From Georgenia sp. TF02-10 (GTDB lineage: Bacteria > Actinomycetota > Actinomycetes > Actinomycetales > Actinomycetaceae): a DNA stretch of 64,000 nucleotides. The first letter of the stretch is position 1. Each line of letters starts with the position of its first letter. The notes under the pieces were generated by a model, which saw nothing but the letters and a program-made list of their open reading frames with translations, made no database searches and had not been told where the DNA came from. Below, one piece after another: positions 16,713-25,857 of the stretch. The position numbers and the translations under genes are program-made. The stretch is from contig NZ_CP094289.1 in assembly GCF_022759505.1 (NCBI RefSeq), forward strand, positions 2,294,001-2,358,000, given 5' to 3'.

Positions 16713-16937
16713 CGACAACCTTTCCCTCTTGTGGTGCCCGACGGCGGCCGGGCGGCTGGCCCGGGCGGGCCAGGCGGGTGGCCGTGCGCGGGACGGTGCT
16801 CATCCTACGGGCGCCGCCCGGCGCCCGGCCGGGCCCAGGTCCCGGTCGTGGCCCGGCTCTCCGGCTCCCAGCCTCGCCCGGCCGCCGACGGATCACCGGC
16901 ACCCGGTCCGGGGGGCGCACGGCGACCTGCGCTCACC

Positions 16938-16943
16938 TACAGT
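16938..16943 (+). promoter_or_regulatory. -10 hexamer TACAGT, leaderless start of the gene at 16951
   Basis: TACAGT ends 7 nt before ATG 16951 and there is no ribosome-binding site. Confidence 0.6.
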
Positions 16944-16950
16944 TGCGGGC

Positions 16951-17739
16951 ATGGCACGGGGTACCGGCGGCGGCCGCGCCGACGAACCGCTCGACGACGA
17001 GGCGGTGGCCGCCCGCTGGGCCGAGCTCACCGCGAGCCTGGCCGACATCGACCTCTCGGCGGACGCCCTGGACCGGGGCGAGGAGGAGCAGCGTCCTGGC
17101 GCCCGCCCCGCCGTCGACCCCGGGACCGAGGGCCCCACGCACGCGGGCCCCGGAGGGCACCAGCCGGGGCGTGCCGACGGCGACCGGCCGGCCGGCCCAG
17201 GCGCCGGGCATGCCGCGAGCCGGCCGGAGGCCCCGGGCCCGACGGGCGCCCAGGCGCCGGAGACGCCACGACCCGCCGGTGGCGCCAGCGCGGCGCATCC
17301 GACCGGGCCCGTGGCCGGCTCGGATCCGACGGACATCCGCGCCCGGCCGGCGGACACGCCCCCGCATCCGACGGACACGCCCACGAGCGGCGGCCGCGAC
17401 GGCGCCGCCCGGGACGGTGCCGGCGGACCGACGGACGTCCCGGGCGGCACCGCCGCGCCGCCCGGCCCGCGGGACTACTCCCCCGCCGAGGACGAGGAAG
17501 GGTTCGTGCCGCCGGAGCCGGAGCCCTGGATCGGCGGCGACCCGGTCCTCCTGCTGGGCTGGTTCGCCACCGTCGGCCCGGTGCTCGTCACCGCGCTGCT
17601 GGCGGTGGTCTGGCGGCCGCTGCCCGGCACCGTCCTCGGGGTCGCCGGGCTGGTGCTCATCGCCGGCGTCGCCCTGCTGCTCTGGCGGATGCCGGCCCAC
17701 CGCGACCACGACGACCCCTCCGGCGGCGCCGTCGTCTGA
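16951..17739 (+). CDS. Unknown membrane protein with long Pro/Gly/Ala-rich cytoplasmic linker
   Basis: A 262-residue protein I do not recognise by function. Residues 1-45 are charged and helical (DDEAVAARWAELTASLADID). Residues 46-185 are disordered, rich in Pro, Gly, Ala, Thr and Asp. An acidic segment, SPAEDEEGFVPPEPEPW, then leads to two membrane spans near 192-215 and 220-242 and a short His/Asp-rich tail. The architecture recurs in actinobacterial proteins of unknown function. It points towards the ROK kinase gene on the opposite strand, with 76 bp between the ends. Codon use matches the neighbours. Confidence 0.75.
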   Translation: MARGTGGGRADEPLDDEAVAARWAELTASLADIDLSADALDRGEEEQRPGARPAVDPGTEGPTHAGPGGHQPGRADGDRPAGPGAGHAASRPEAPGPTGAQAPETPRPAGGASAAHPTGPVAGSDPTDIRARPADTPPHPTDTPTSGGRDGAARDGAGGPTDVPGGTAAPPGPRDYSPAEDEEGFVPPEPEPWIGGDPVLLLGWFATVGPVLVTALLAVVWRPLPGTVLGVAGLVLIAGVALLLWRMPAHRDHDDPSGGAVV

Positions 17740-17815
17740 CGGGTCGACACGCCTGGGGCCGCAGCCCGGGCCAGGGCCAGTGCGGCGCCCCACCGGTGCG
17801 CGTGCGGCACCGCGG

Positions 17816-18754
17816 TCAGCGCCGGGCCAGGTCGGCAGCCCCGACCATGCCGGCCTCGTTGCCCATCTCGGCGGCCGCCACGGTCAGCTCCCCGCGGAAC
17901 CCGCGGGCCGAGAGGTGGCGCTGGTAGGAGTCCCGGACCGGCTCCAGGAGCAGGTCCCCCGCGGCGACCACCCCGCCCCCGATCACGGCGACCGCCGGGT
18001 CGAGCACGGCGGCGAGGTCGGCCAGGCCGGCCCCGAGCCAGTACCCGAGCTCGGCGAACAGCTCGATCGCCAGCGGGTCGCCGGCCTCGGCGGCGGCCGT
18101 GACGTGGTGCCCGCGGATCTTCCGGCCCGGACCGCCGGCGAGCTCGACCAGGGCCGCGGCGCGGTCCGGGCTGGCGATCGCGGCCGCCCGGGCGGCGCGG
18201 GTGAGGGCACGGCCGGAGGCGTACATCTCCCAGCACCCCTCGTGCCCGCAGCCGCAGTAGTGCCCGTGCGGCACCATGTTCATGTGGCCGATCTCCCCGG
18301 CGGCGCCGAAGGCCCCGCGCCACAGCCGCCCGTCGAGGATGATCGCGCCGCCCAGGCCGGTGCCGACGGTGGCCATCACCATGTCCTCCACGGCGCGGCC
18401 CGCGCCGTAGCGGAACTCCGCCCAGCCGGCGGCGTTGGCGTCGTTCTCGATGACGATGGGCAGGTCGATGCTCTGGGCGAGCCGGGCGCGCAGCGGGTAG
18501 TCGCGCCAGGCGATGTTCGGGGCGAAGACGACGCCGTCGCGGCGCGGGCTGACGAACCCGGCGGCAGCCACCCCGACGCCGACGACGTCCCAGCCCACCC
18601 GCAGCTCCTGCACCGCCGAGGCGACGGCCAGCTCGATCGCCGCCGGGTCCGTGGGGTCGGTGTCCCGGCGGGTCTGGGCGAGCAGCTGCCCGTCCTCGTC
18701 CACCAGCCCTGCGGCGATCTTCGTGCCCCCGATGTCGACGCCGATCGCCTGCAT
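17816..18754 (-). CDS. glk: ROK-family glucokinase
   Basis: A 312-residue sugar kinase. IGVDIGGTKIAAGLV is the phosphate-1 loop. NDANAAGWAEF holds the catalytic Asp, VGTGLGGAIILDG the phosphate-2 loop, and CGCGHEGCWE the ROK zinc ligands with upstream His in GEIGHMNMV. Together these match the actinobacterial glucose kinase that also takes part in glucose repression in Streptomyces. ATG 18754 follows an AAGGAG-type site (CAAGGAGCGGCAGCGGGC). It is divergent from the acyl-CoA ligase gene. ATP versus polyphosphate use cannot be settled from sequence. Confidence 0.88.
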   Translation of the reverse strand: MQAIGVDIGGTKIAAGLVDEDGQLLAQTRRDTDPTDPAAIELAVASAVQELRVGWDVVGVGVAAAGFVSPRRDGVVFAPNIAWRDYPLRARLAQSIDLPIVIENDANAAGWAEFRYGAGRAVEDMVMATVGTGLGGAIILDGRLWRGAFGAAGEIGHMNMVPHGHYCGCGHEGCWEMYASGRALTRAARAAAIASPDRAAALVELAGGPGRKIRGHHVTAAAEAGDPLAIELFAELGYWLGAGLADLAAVLDPAVAVIGGGVVAAGDLLLEPVRDSYQRHLSARGFRGELTVAAAEMGNEAGMVGAADLARR

Positions 18755-18818
18755 GCCCGCTGCCGCTCCTTGTCCTCGCCGACCTGCCCACGGCCACCAG
18801 GAAGGCCACCGCTGCCGC

Positions 18819-18824
18819 TAGTCT
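18819..18824 (+). promoter_or_regulatory. -10 hexamer TAGTCT for the acyl-CoA ligase gene
   Basis: TAGTCT lies 40 nt before ATG 18865. Transcription from about 18831 would leave a leader of some 34 nt containing the GGAG at 18856-18859, so this is an ordinary leadered start. Confidence 0.45.
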
Positions 18825-18864
18825 GGCACCACCCGACCGCCTTCCCACTGCCGACGGAGACAGC

Positions 18865-20703
18865 ATGGACGAGTTCACCCTCCCCCGCCGCGTGCACGTG
18901 GACCCCACGCGCAGCATCACCGACTACCTCGTGGACTTCGCCCGCAGCACGCCGCAGCGGGTGCTCTACGAGGAGCAGGTCGACGGCGCATGGGTCCCGC
19001 ACGACGCCGCCTGGACCCTGGCGCGGGTGGAGGAGATTGCCAAGGGCCTGATCGCCGCCGGCATCGGCGTCGGGGACCGGGTGGGAATCATGTCGCACAC
19101 CCGGCTGGAGTGGACGCTGGTGGACCTGGCGGCGTGGCACGCCGGCGCGGTCCCGGTGCCGGTGTACGAGACGAGCTCGGCCAGCCAGGCGCACTGGATC
19201 CTCTCCGACGCCGACGTCGCCGCCGTCGTCGTGGAGGACGCCGGGATGGCGGCGACCGTGGCCGCGGCGCGGCAGGAGGAGGGCGGGCTGCCGCACCTGC
19301 GGCACGTGTGGCAGATCGACGGCGGCGGGCTGACCGAGCTGGCGGAGCTGGGCAAGGACGTCCCGGACGAGGAGCTGGCGGCCCGCCGGGCCGCCGTCGG
19401 GCTCAGCGACCTGGCCACGATCATCTACACCTCCGGCACGACCGGGCGGCCCAAGGGCGTCGAGCTCACCCACGGCAACTTCGTCGAGCTGTGCCTGGAG
19501 GCCATCGAGGAGCTCGGGGTGGTGGTCAGCTCCGAGAACTCCCGCTCGCTGCTCTTCCTGCCCCTGGCGCACGTCTTCGCCCGGTTCGTCGAGGTGCTCG
19601 TGCTGCTCGCCGGCCGGCCGCTGGGCCACACCCCGGACACCAAGCAGGCGGTGGCCGACTTCGCCACCTTCCGGCCCACCTTCATCCTCTCCGTCCCGCG
19701 GGTGTGGGAGCGGGTGTTCAACGGCGTGGAGGCCCGCACCGGCGGCGGGGTGAAGCTGAAGATCTTCCGGTGGGCGGCGCGCACCTCGATCGGGTACTCC
19801 CGGGCGCTGGACAAGCCCGGCGGCCCGTCCGCGGCGCTGCGGGCCCAGCACCGGCTCGCGGACAAGCTCGTCCTGGGCAAGATCCGCGACGCGCTCGGCG
19901 GGCAGGCGCAGTACGCCGTCTCCGGCGGCGCGGCCCTGGGCGAGCGGCTGGGCCACTTCTACCGCGGCGTCGGGCTGACCGTGCTGGAGGGCTACGGGCT
20001 CACCGAGACCACCGCCCCCACCCACGTCAACCGGCCGGACCGGCTCAAGATCGGCACGGTCGGCCTGCCCCTGCCGGGCACCGAGGTCCGCATCGCGCCC
20101 GACGGCGAGATCCTCGTCCGCGGCATCGGCGTCTTCCGCGGCTACCACAACAACCCGGAGGCGAACGCCGCCGCGATCACCGACGGCTGGTTCCGCACCG
20201 GCGACCTCGGCTCCATGGACGAGGAGGGCTTCCTGCGGATCACCGGGCGGAAGAAGGAGATCATCGTCACCGCCGGGGGGAAGAACGTCGCCCCGGCGCC
20301 GCTGGAGGACCCGGTGCAGGCGCACCCGCTGGTCTCCCAGTGCGTCGTCGTCGGCGACGGGCGGCCGTTCATCGGGGCGCTCATCACCCTCGACGGCGAG
20401 ATGCTGCCCCAGTGGCTGGCCACCCACGGCCGCGAGGACCGGCTCACGGTGGCCGAGGCGGCCCGGGACCCGCAGGTCCGCGAGCACATCCAGGCCACCA
20501 TCGACCGCGTCAACAGCAAGGTCTCCCGGGCCGAGTCGATCCGGGCGTTCCAGATCCTCACCGAGGACTTCACCGTCGAGAACGGCTACCTGACCCCGTC
20601 GCTGAAGATCAAGCGGAACCGGGTGCTCGCCGACTACGCCGACGTCATCGACCGGTTCTACGCCGACGCCGCCGCCCAGCGGGCCGCGGAGACCGCCGCC
20701 TGA
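18865..20703 (+). CDS. fadD15: Long-chain acyl-CoA synthetase (FadD15-like)
   Basis: A 612-residue AMP-forming ligase that activates fatty acids to acyl-CoA. TIIYTSGTTGRPKGVELTH near 190 is the P-loop. GYGLTETTAPTHVN is the adenine-binding motif, WFRTGDLGSMDEEGFLRITG the hinge region, and RKKEIIVTAGGKNVAP the A8 core. GGAG lies 6 nt before ATG. Length and position match Rv2187 (fadD15) in the mycobacterial order. It is probably membrane-associated and feeds beta-oxidation or lipid remodelling; chain-length choice is not evident. Confidence 0.9.
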   Translation: MDEFTLPRRVHVDPTRSITDYLVDFARSTPQRVLYEEQVDGAWVPHDAAWTLARVEEIAKGLIAAGIGVGDRVGIMSHTRLEWTLVDLAAWHAGAVPVPVYETSSASQAHWILSDADVAAVVVEDAGMAATVAAARQEEGGLPHLRHVWQIDGGGLTELAELGKDVPDEELAARRAAVGLSDLATIIYTSGTTGRPKGVELTHGNFVELCLEAIEELGVVVSSENSRSLLFLPLAHVFARFVEVLVLLAGRPLGHTPDTKQAVADFATFRPTFILSVPRVWERVFNGVEARTGGGVKLKIFRWAARTSIGYSRALDKPGGPSAALRAQHRLADKLVLGKIRDALGGQAQYAVSGGAALGERLGHFYRGVGLTVLEGYGLTETTAPTHVNRPDRLKIGTVGLPLPGTEVRIAPDGEILVRGIGVFRGYHNNPEANAAAITDGWFRTGDLGSMDEEGFLRITGRKKEIIVTAGGKNVAPAPLEDPVQAHPLVSQCVVVGDGRPFIGALITLDGEMLPQWLATHGREDRLTVAEAARDPQVREHIQATIDRVNSKVSRAESIRAFQILTEDFTVENGYLTPSLKIKRNRVLADYADVIDRFYADAAAQRAAETAA

Positions 20704-20822
20704 CCGCGGCCTGCTGAGGACCGTCGCCACGGCAACGGTCTACCCGAGAACCGCCGCCGCGCCCTCGGCTGCCCCGGCCGCGTCCCGACCCGCCGGTGGG
20801 GACGGCGTGCCGAAGCGACGAT

Positions 20823-20876
20823 CTGGACGGCCAGCCGGGACGGTGCCCCCTGGACGGCCAGCCGGGACGGTGCCCC
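20823..20876. repeat. Two perfect 27-bp tandem units
   Basis: CTGGACGGCCAGCCGGGACG followed by GTGCCCC occurs twice back to back (20823-20849, 20850-20876) in the 249-bp gap after the acyl-CoA ligase gene. Confidence 0.8.
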
Positions 20877-20939
20877 GCGGCGGACCAAGATTCCAGACGG
20901 TCTCCGTCGCGCCTGCCGGGCGATGTCGGTGCCCGCTCC

Positions 20940-20945
20940 TACCGT
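20940..20945 (+). promoter_or_regulatory. -10 hexamer TACCGT, leaderless start of the exonuclease/UvrC gene
   Basis: TACCGT ends 7 nt before ATG 20953 and selects it over ATG 20923, ten codons upstream. Confidence 0.55.
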
Positions 20946-20952
20946 GGCGGCC

Positions 20953-22803
20953 ATGCCCCGCTCCCTCCTCGCCCCAGCACCCGGCCGCCGTCTCGAGCTC
21001 GACGGCGCCGACCGGGCCGCGGACGGCCGTGGCGTCCCGGTCCAGCTGGGCCTGGACGAGCTCGGCACCCCGCTGCACGAGGTGACCTTCGTCGTCGTCG
21101 ACCTGGAGACCACCGGCGGCTCGCCGACCGGCTCGGCCATCACCGAGATCGGCGCCGTGAAGGTGCGCGGCGGGGAGGTCCTCGGGGAGTTCCAGACGCT
21201 GGTGGACCCGGGCGGCCCGATCCCGCCGATGATCACCGTGCTGACCGGCATCACCAACGCCATGGTCGTCGGCGCCCCGCCCATCACCGAGGTGCTGCCG
21301 GCGTTCCTGGAGTTCGCCGGGCTCGGCGCCGGGAGCGGCGGTCCGAACGGCGGCGGCGCCGGGCCCGGCACCGCGTCTGGGGCCGGCACCGTGCCTGGGG
21401 CCGGCACCGTCCTCGTCGCCCACAACGCCCGGTTCGACGTCGGCTTCCTCACCCACGCCACCGAGCGGATGGGCCTGCGCTGGCCCCGTCCGCCGGTGGT
21501 GGACACGGTCGCGCTCGCCCGCCGGGTGGTGACCAGGGACGAGGCGCCCAACCACAAGCTGGCCACCCTCGCCGGGCTGTTCTCCGCGCAGGTGACCCCC
21601 GACCACCGGGCGCTGCACGACGCGCGGGCCACCGTCGACGTCCTGCACGCCCTGCTCGGCCGGCTGGCCCCGCTCGGCGTCACCCACCTGGAGGACCTGG
21701 CCACCGCCAGCGACCCGGTGCCGCACCGCCGCCGCCGCAAGGCGACGATGGCGGACGGGCTGCCGCAGGGGCCCGGGGTGTACCAGTTCCTCGGCCCGGC
21801 GCAGGAGGTCCTCTACGTCGGTACCGCCGTCAACCTCCGCCGCCGGGTCCGGCAGTACTTCACCGCCGCGGAGAAGCGGGCACGCATCGCCGAGATGCTC
21901 GACATCGCCGTCGCGGTGCGGCCGGTGCCGTGCGCCAGCGTGCTGGAGGCGCAGGTCCGCGAGCTGCGGCTGATCGCCGAGCTGGACCCGCCGTACAACC
22001 GCCGCTCGCGGCGCCCGGACCGGCGGCCCTGGCTGCGGCTGACCGCCGAGCCCTACCCGCGGCTGAGCGTGGTGCGGCGGCTGCCGGCCGCGGAGATGGC
22101 CGGCGCGCTGGGCCCGTTCCCCTCGGCGGCCGCGGCGCAGGCTGCGATGGAGGCGCTGCAGGAGGTGGCCCCGGTGCGCCGGTGCACCTCCCGCCTGCCC
22201 ACCGCCCCGCCCGCCGGTGCCCGGGCGTGCGCGCTGGCCGAGATCGGCCGGTGCGGCGCGCCGTGCGTCGGCGGGCAGGACGTGGCCGGGTACGCGACCG
22301 CCGTCGCGCCGGTGCGGGACGCGCTCGGGGCGGAGGTCGACGACGCCGTCGCCGGCCTGCACCGCAAGATCCGCACCCTCGCCGCGCAGGAGCGGTACGA
22401 GGAGGCGGCCACCGAGCGGGACCGGCTCGCCGCCCTGCTCCAGGGCGCCCGGCGCGCCCAGCGGCTCCGGCCCCTGGTCACCACCCCGGAGGTGGTCGCC
22501 GCCCGCCGGGCCGATGCCGGCGGCTGGGAGCTGGTCCTCGTGCGCTACGGCCGCCTCGCCGGCGCCGCGACGAGCGCGCCGGGGGCGGACCCGATGCCCG
22601 CCGTCGCCGCCCTGCTGGCCGGCGGGGAGCACGTTCCCGCCCCCGAGCAGGCCTGCGGCGCCGCCCCGGTGGAGGAGTCCGAGCTGGTGGCCCGCTGGCT
22701 CGAGCAGCCCGGGGTCCGCCTGGTGTCGCTGGTGCCGGGGCCGGTGCCGCTGGCCTCCCCGGTCCGCGGCGCCCACCGCCACCCGGTGCCGGGCCGGGGA
22801 TGA
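20953..22803 (+). CDS. DEDDh exonuclease fused to a GIY-YIG/UvrC N-terminal domain (Rv2191-like)
   Basis: A 616-residue two-part nuclease. Residues 40-240 form a DnaQ-like 3'-5' exonuclease: VVVDLETTGG (Exo I), AHNARFDVGFL (Exo II) and DHRALHDARATVDV (Exo III), with a Gly-rich insertion before Exo II. Residues 265-350 form a GIY-YIG domain: GPGVYQFLGPAQEVLYVGTA and LRRRVRQYF, with ELRLIAELDPPYN. A UvrB-interacting-like segment (ERYEEAATERDRLAALLQGA) follows. The architecture matches Rv2191 and is related to Cho endonucleases. It likely acts in excision repair. The stop codon lies inside the first copy of a 96-bp tandem repeat. Confidence 0.88.
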   Translation: MPRSLLAPAPGRRLELDGADRAADGRGVPVQLGLDELGTPLHEVTFVVVDLETTGGSPTGSAITEIGAVKVRGGEVLGEFQTLVDPGGPIPPMITVLTGITNAMVVGAPPITEVLPAFLEFAGLGAGSGGPNGGGAGPGTASGAGTVPGAGTVLVAHNARFDVGFLTHATERMGLRWPRPPVVDTVALARRVVTRDEAPNHKLATLAGLFSAQVTPDHRALHDARATVDVLHALLGRLAPLGVTHLEDLATASDPVPHRRRRKATMADGLPQGPGVYQFLGPAQEVLYVGTAVNLRRRVRQYFTAAEKRARIAEMLDIAVAVRPVPCASVLEAQVRELRLIAELDPPYNRRSRRPDRRPWLRLTAEPYPRLSVVRRLPAAEMAGALGPFPSAAAAQAAMEALQEVAPVRRCTSRLPTAPPAGARACALAEIGRCGAPCVGGQDVAGYATAVAPVRDALGAEVDDAVAGLHRKIRTLAAQERYEEAATERDRLAALLQGARRAQRLRPLVTTPEVVAARRADAGGWELVLVRYGRLAGAATSAPGADPMPAVAALLAGGEHVPAPEQACGAAPVEESELVARWLEQPGVRLVSLVPGPVPLASPVRGAHRHPVPGRG

Positions 22804-22990
22804 GGCCGGCCACGGGTCGTGACCGGCCGAGCGGCAGACGAGGCCGGCGCGAGGTGGCCGAGCCAGCATCGAGCCAGGATGACGCCGGGCCGGGGATGAG
22901 GCCGGCCACGGGTCGTGACCGGCCGAGCGGCAGACGAGGCCGGCGCGAGGTGGCCGAGCCAGCATCGAGCCAGGATGACGCCGGGCCGGG
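22788..22990. repeat. Perfect 96-bp tandem duplication overlapping a gene end
   Basis: Copy 1 spans 22788-22883 and copy 2 spans 22884-22979; base-by-base comparison shows no difference. A third partial copy of 11 bp (GCCGGGCCGGG) follows. Copy 1 carries the last five codons and stop of the exonuclease/UvrC gene. The unit length is a multiple of three. Confidence 0.93.
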
Positions 22991-23060
22991 ACCGATGCCG
23001 GGCAGGGGATGATGAGGGCGCAGGGCCCCGCGGGGCCGCCGACGAGCCCCAGGAGGCATC

Positions 23061-23339
23061 ATGCTGACCGCCATCGTCCTCATCGACGCCGACGCCGCCC
23101 GGATCCCCGAGGTCGCCCAGGAGGTGGCCGAGCTGGACGGGATCAGCGAGGTCTACTCCGTCACCGGGGACGTCGACCTCATCGCGATCGCCCGGGTGCG
23201 TCAGCACGAGGACCTGGCCACCGTCGTCGCCGACCGGCTCGGCAAGGTCGAGGGCGTCCGCCGCACCCAGACCTACATCGCCTTCCAGGCCTACTCCCAG
23301 CACGACCTGGAGCAGGCGTTCCACATCGGCCTGGACTGA
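23061..23339 (+). CDS. Stand-alone AsnC/Lrp-type ligand-binding (RAM) protein
   Basis: A 92-residue protein made only of the C-terminal effector domain of Lrp/AsnC regulators (AIVLIDADAARIPEVAQEVA, VYSVTGDVDLIAIARV, VRRTQTYIAFQAYS). There is no helix-turn-helix. AGGAGG lies 5 nt before ATG. Such proteins form rings that bind amino acids and may modulate other Lrp proteins or enzymes. The trpD gene lies next door on the opposite strand, so an amino-acid link is plausible but not shown. Confidence 0.87.
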   Translation: MLTAIVLIDADAARIPEVAQEVAELDGISEVYSVTGDVDLIAIARVRQHEDLATVVADRLGKVEGVRRTQTYIAFQAYSQHDLEQAFHIGLD

Positions 23340-23359
23340 GCCGGGGCCCGGGCCCCCTC

Positions 23360-23414
23360 CGGCGGGCGCGGTGCCGGCACTCCCGCCCGGCGGGCGCGGT
23401 GCGGCACTCCCGCC
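23360..23414. repeat. Two 27-28 bp tandem units plus a GC hairpin after the RAM gene
   Basis: CGGCGGGCGCGGTGCCGGCA followed by CTCCCGCC at 23360-23387 is repeated with one base missing at 23388-23414. It is followed by the hairpin-prone GGGGGCCGGGCCCCC near 23423. The block may work as terminator DNA between two convergent genes. Confidence 0.7.
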
Positions 23415-23503
23415 CGGCGCGCGGGGGCCGGGCCCCCGCCCCTCGGCGGTCGCCGTCGTCGGCCGCGCGGGCGAGCGCCATCAGCAGGACAGGGCCGCCG
23501 TCG

Positions 23504-24703
23504 TCAGCGGGTGAGGGCGACCCAGCGCTCCAGCAGCGCGGCCGCCGCGCCGGAGTCCACGGCGCGGGCGGCGTGCCCCAGCCCCGCGCGGAGCCGCTCG
23601 ACCAGCCCAGGCCCGGGCGCGGTGCCGGGGAGCGAGCCGTCGGCCACGAAGGCCGCCGCCGCGTTGAGCAGCACCGCCTCCCGCACCGGCCCGGCCTGCC
23701 CGGCCAGCACGCCCCGGGCGACGTCGGCGTTGTAGGCGGCGTCGCGGCCGCGCAGGTCCGCCACGGTGGCCGGGGCGAGACCGAGGTCGGCGACGGCGTC
23801 GACGGCGTGCTCGGTCACGACGCCGTCGCGCACCTCCCACACCTGGTTGACGCCGGTGGCGCTCAGCTCGTCCAGCCCGTTGTCCCGGCCGCGGAAGACC
23901 AGCGCCGAGGTCCCGCGCCCGGCGAGCACTCCCGCCACGAGCGGGGCCGTCCGGGCGTCGGCGACGCCGATCGCCGCGGCCCGCGGCCGCGCGGGGTTGG
24001 TCAGCGGCCCGAGCACGTTGAAGGCCGTGCCCACGGCCAGCTCGCGGCGGGTCGGGACGGCGTGGCGGAAGGAGGGGTGGAAGACGGTGGCGAAGCAGAA
24101 CGTGATGCCGAGCTGCCGGTAGACCTCGGCGACGCGCTCCACGGGCAGGTCCAGGTCCACGCCGAGGGCCTCGAGCACGTCGGCGGAGCCGGAGGAGGAA
24201 CTCGACGCGCGGTTGCCGTGCTTGACCACCCCGACGCCGCCGGCGGCGATGACCAGGGAGGCCATGGTGGAGATGTTGACGGTGTGCAGCCGGTCCCCGC
24301 CCGTGCCCACGATGTCGACGGCGCCGGGCGGGACGTCGATCGGCAGCGCGTGCGCGAGCATGGCGTCCGCCAGGCCGCGCAGCTCCTCGACCGTCTCGCC
24401 CTTGGTGGCCAGGGCGGTGAGGAACCCGGCGAGCACGACCGGGGACGCCTCGCCCCGCATCACCTGGTCCATCGCCCATGCGGTCTGCGCGGCGCTGAGG
24501 TCGTGGTGCGCGATGAGGTCGGCGAGCAGCCCCGGCCAGGTCGGGGCGGGCTGGTCCGCGCCGGCCGCCGTCGACGCGTCCGCGCCACCGGCCGGCCGGG
24601 CCGCGCCACCGACGGGCGGGGCTGCAGGGGCGGGCTGGGCCGCACCACCGACGGGCTGGGCTACGCCCGCCGGCGTGGGCTGGTCTGCGCTGGCCGCGCT
24701 CAC
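23504..24703 (-). CDS. trpD: Anthranilate phosphoribosyltransferase
   Basis: A 399-residue TrpD, which joins anthranilate and PRPP in tryptophan synthesis. [20 protein letters not shown] is the PRPP loop, [20 protein letters not shown] the second conserved block and [12 protein letters not shown] the anthranilate site. The N-terminal 50 residues are a Pro/Ala/Gly repeat tail ([20 protein letters not shown]) before the family start at [15 protein letters not shown] 24703 overlaps the stop of the receiver gene as GTGA. It sits apart from the other trp genes, as in mycobacteria. Confidence 0.93.
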   Translation of the reverse strand: MSAASADQPTPAGVAQPVGGAAQPAPAAPPVGGAARPAGGADASTAAGADQPAPTWPGLLADLIAHHDLSAAQTAWAMDQVMRGEASPVVLAGFLTALATKGETVEELRGLADAMLAHALPIDVPPGAVDIVGTGGDRLHTVNISTMASLVIAAGGVGVVKHGNRASSSSSGSADVLEALGVDLDLPVERVAEVYRQLGITFCFATVFHPSFRHAVPTRRELAVGTAFNVLGPLTNPARPRAAAIGVADARTAPLVAGVLAGRGTSALVFRGRDNGLDELSATGVNQVWEVRDGVVTEHAVDAVADLGLAPATVADLRGRDAAYNADVARGVLAGQAGPVREAVLLNAAAAFVADGSLPGTAPGPGLVERLRAGLGHAARAVDSGAAAALLERWVALTR

Positions 24704-25131
24704 CCGAGCCGTCCGCGCAGCAGCGAGGCCACCGCCTCCTGGAGCTCGATCGGGTCGTACGGCGCGGAGACGACGGCGTCGGCGTCCGCCCAGGTGGCGA
24801 GCCAGGAGTCCTGCGGGCGACCGGTCAGGATGAGCACCGGCGGGCAGTCGTAGACCTCGGCCTTGAGCTGACGGGCCACCGCCATCCCGCCGACCTTGGC
24901 CGCCTCGCCGTCGAGCACCAGCGCCGCGAAGCTCCCCTGCTCGACCTTGCTGACGACGCCGGCGTGCGTGGCGGCCTCGGTCCACCGCACCAGCGGCAGG
25001 CCCTTGCCGGGCCGGCGCCCGACGGAGGTGATCACGGCGCGCCGGGTGTCGACGTCGTCGCTGTAGACCAGCAGGTCCACGACCTGGGTGTCCTCGGCGG
25101 CGGCCCCGGGGCCGGTCTCGGCGACGGTCAT
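24700..25131 (-). CDS. Degenerate response-regulator receiver protein, coupled to trpD
   Basis: A 143-residue single domain with receiver topology: [17 protein letters not shown] (acidic pair), AALVLDGEA (possible phospho-Asp), PVLILTGRP (Thr). The conserved switch Lys before the last loop is Ala in [11 protein letters not shown], so normal phosphotransfer is doubtful. No DNA-binding domain is attached. GGAGG precedes ATG 25131 by 5 nt, and the stop overlaps trpD by 4 bp. Similar small receivers occur beside trpD in other actinobacteria; their role is unknown. Confidence 0.78.
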   Translation of the reverse strand: MTVAETGPGAAAEDTQVVDLLVYSDDVDTRRAVITSVGRRPGKGLPLVRWTEAATHAGVVSKVEQGSFAALVLDGEAAKVGGMAVARQLKAEVYDCPPVLILTGRPQDSWLATWADADAVVSAPYDPIELQEAVASLLRGRLG

Positions 25132-25857
25132 CGTTCCTCCTGGCCGCGCGGGCCGCGGCTGGTCGTCCTGCGGGCGGCGGCCGGCCGCCCCTGCTCCGGC
25201 CATGCTAGTGCGCGGCGGTGGGCCCGCCGGTCCTCCCCGCACGCGGCGGTCCGCGCCACCCGGTCCTCCCCCGCACGGGCCGGTCTCCCGGCCCCGACCG
25301 TCCTCGTCCGGACGGGCCGGTCCGCCCCCTGCGCGGGTCCGCCCCCGCCGGCGGCGCCGCCCGGTAACCGGGAAACCGGACAACTGCCGTCAACCGGGCA
25401 ACATCCGTCCGTCCAGCAATTCGGCCAATGGACGCCGACGGGATTTATGAACGGCAGGCATGGCGAATACCGCATGCCTCGCCCAAGGACGGACGCGGCC
25501 ACCCGCCGTGAGCCGTCGTCCGTCCCCGGCCGGCCCCGGGTGACCCCGGCCAGCCGGGACTCCTCGGTCCGCCGCCGTCCCGCCGTCGAGCCGGTCCGGT
25601 CCGCCGCGTCTGCGCCGCACCGCAGGTCACGGGCCTGGTCCGGGAGCTTGTGTGCAGGGAGACCGACCCCCGCCGGGGACCGGCCCCACGTCCGGACCAT
25701 CCGGACATACCCCGCGCGGTCCTGGCCGTCCGCCGGGGCGGGACCATCGTCCGCCCTCCCCGGATTTCGGCGGAACTACGCTGGCAACCGCCGGGCCTGG
25801 CGACGCGCGGGTCGCCGGACTGGCCAACGGGGCACCGATCTGCGCCATAATGACGGC
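25132..25857. other. Long gene-free stretch before the respiratory operon
   Basis: These 726 bases between the receiver gene and ctaE hold several open frames on both strands, but none has a family motif, start signal or consistent codon bias. The segment 25370-25480 is locally less GC-rich and has short ACCGG repeats. The only supported element is the ctaE -10 site at the right end. Confidence 0.55.
25846..25851 (+). promoter_or_regulatory. -10 hexamer CATAAT, leaderless start of ctaE-qcrCAB
   Basis: CATAAT ends 6 nt before GTG 25858. There is no ribosome-binding site, so the supercomplex operon mRNA should begin at the ctaE start codon. Confidence 0.65.

Noticed and set aside
25132-25857. 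Open frames of 76-190 codons between the receiver gene and ctaE
   Set aside because: None has a start signal, hydrophobic or domain pattern, or consistent third-position bias.
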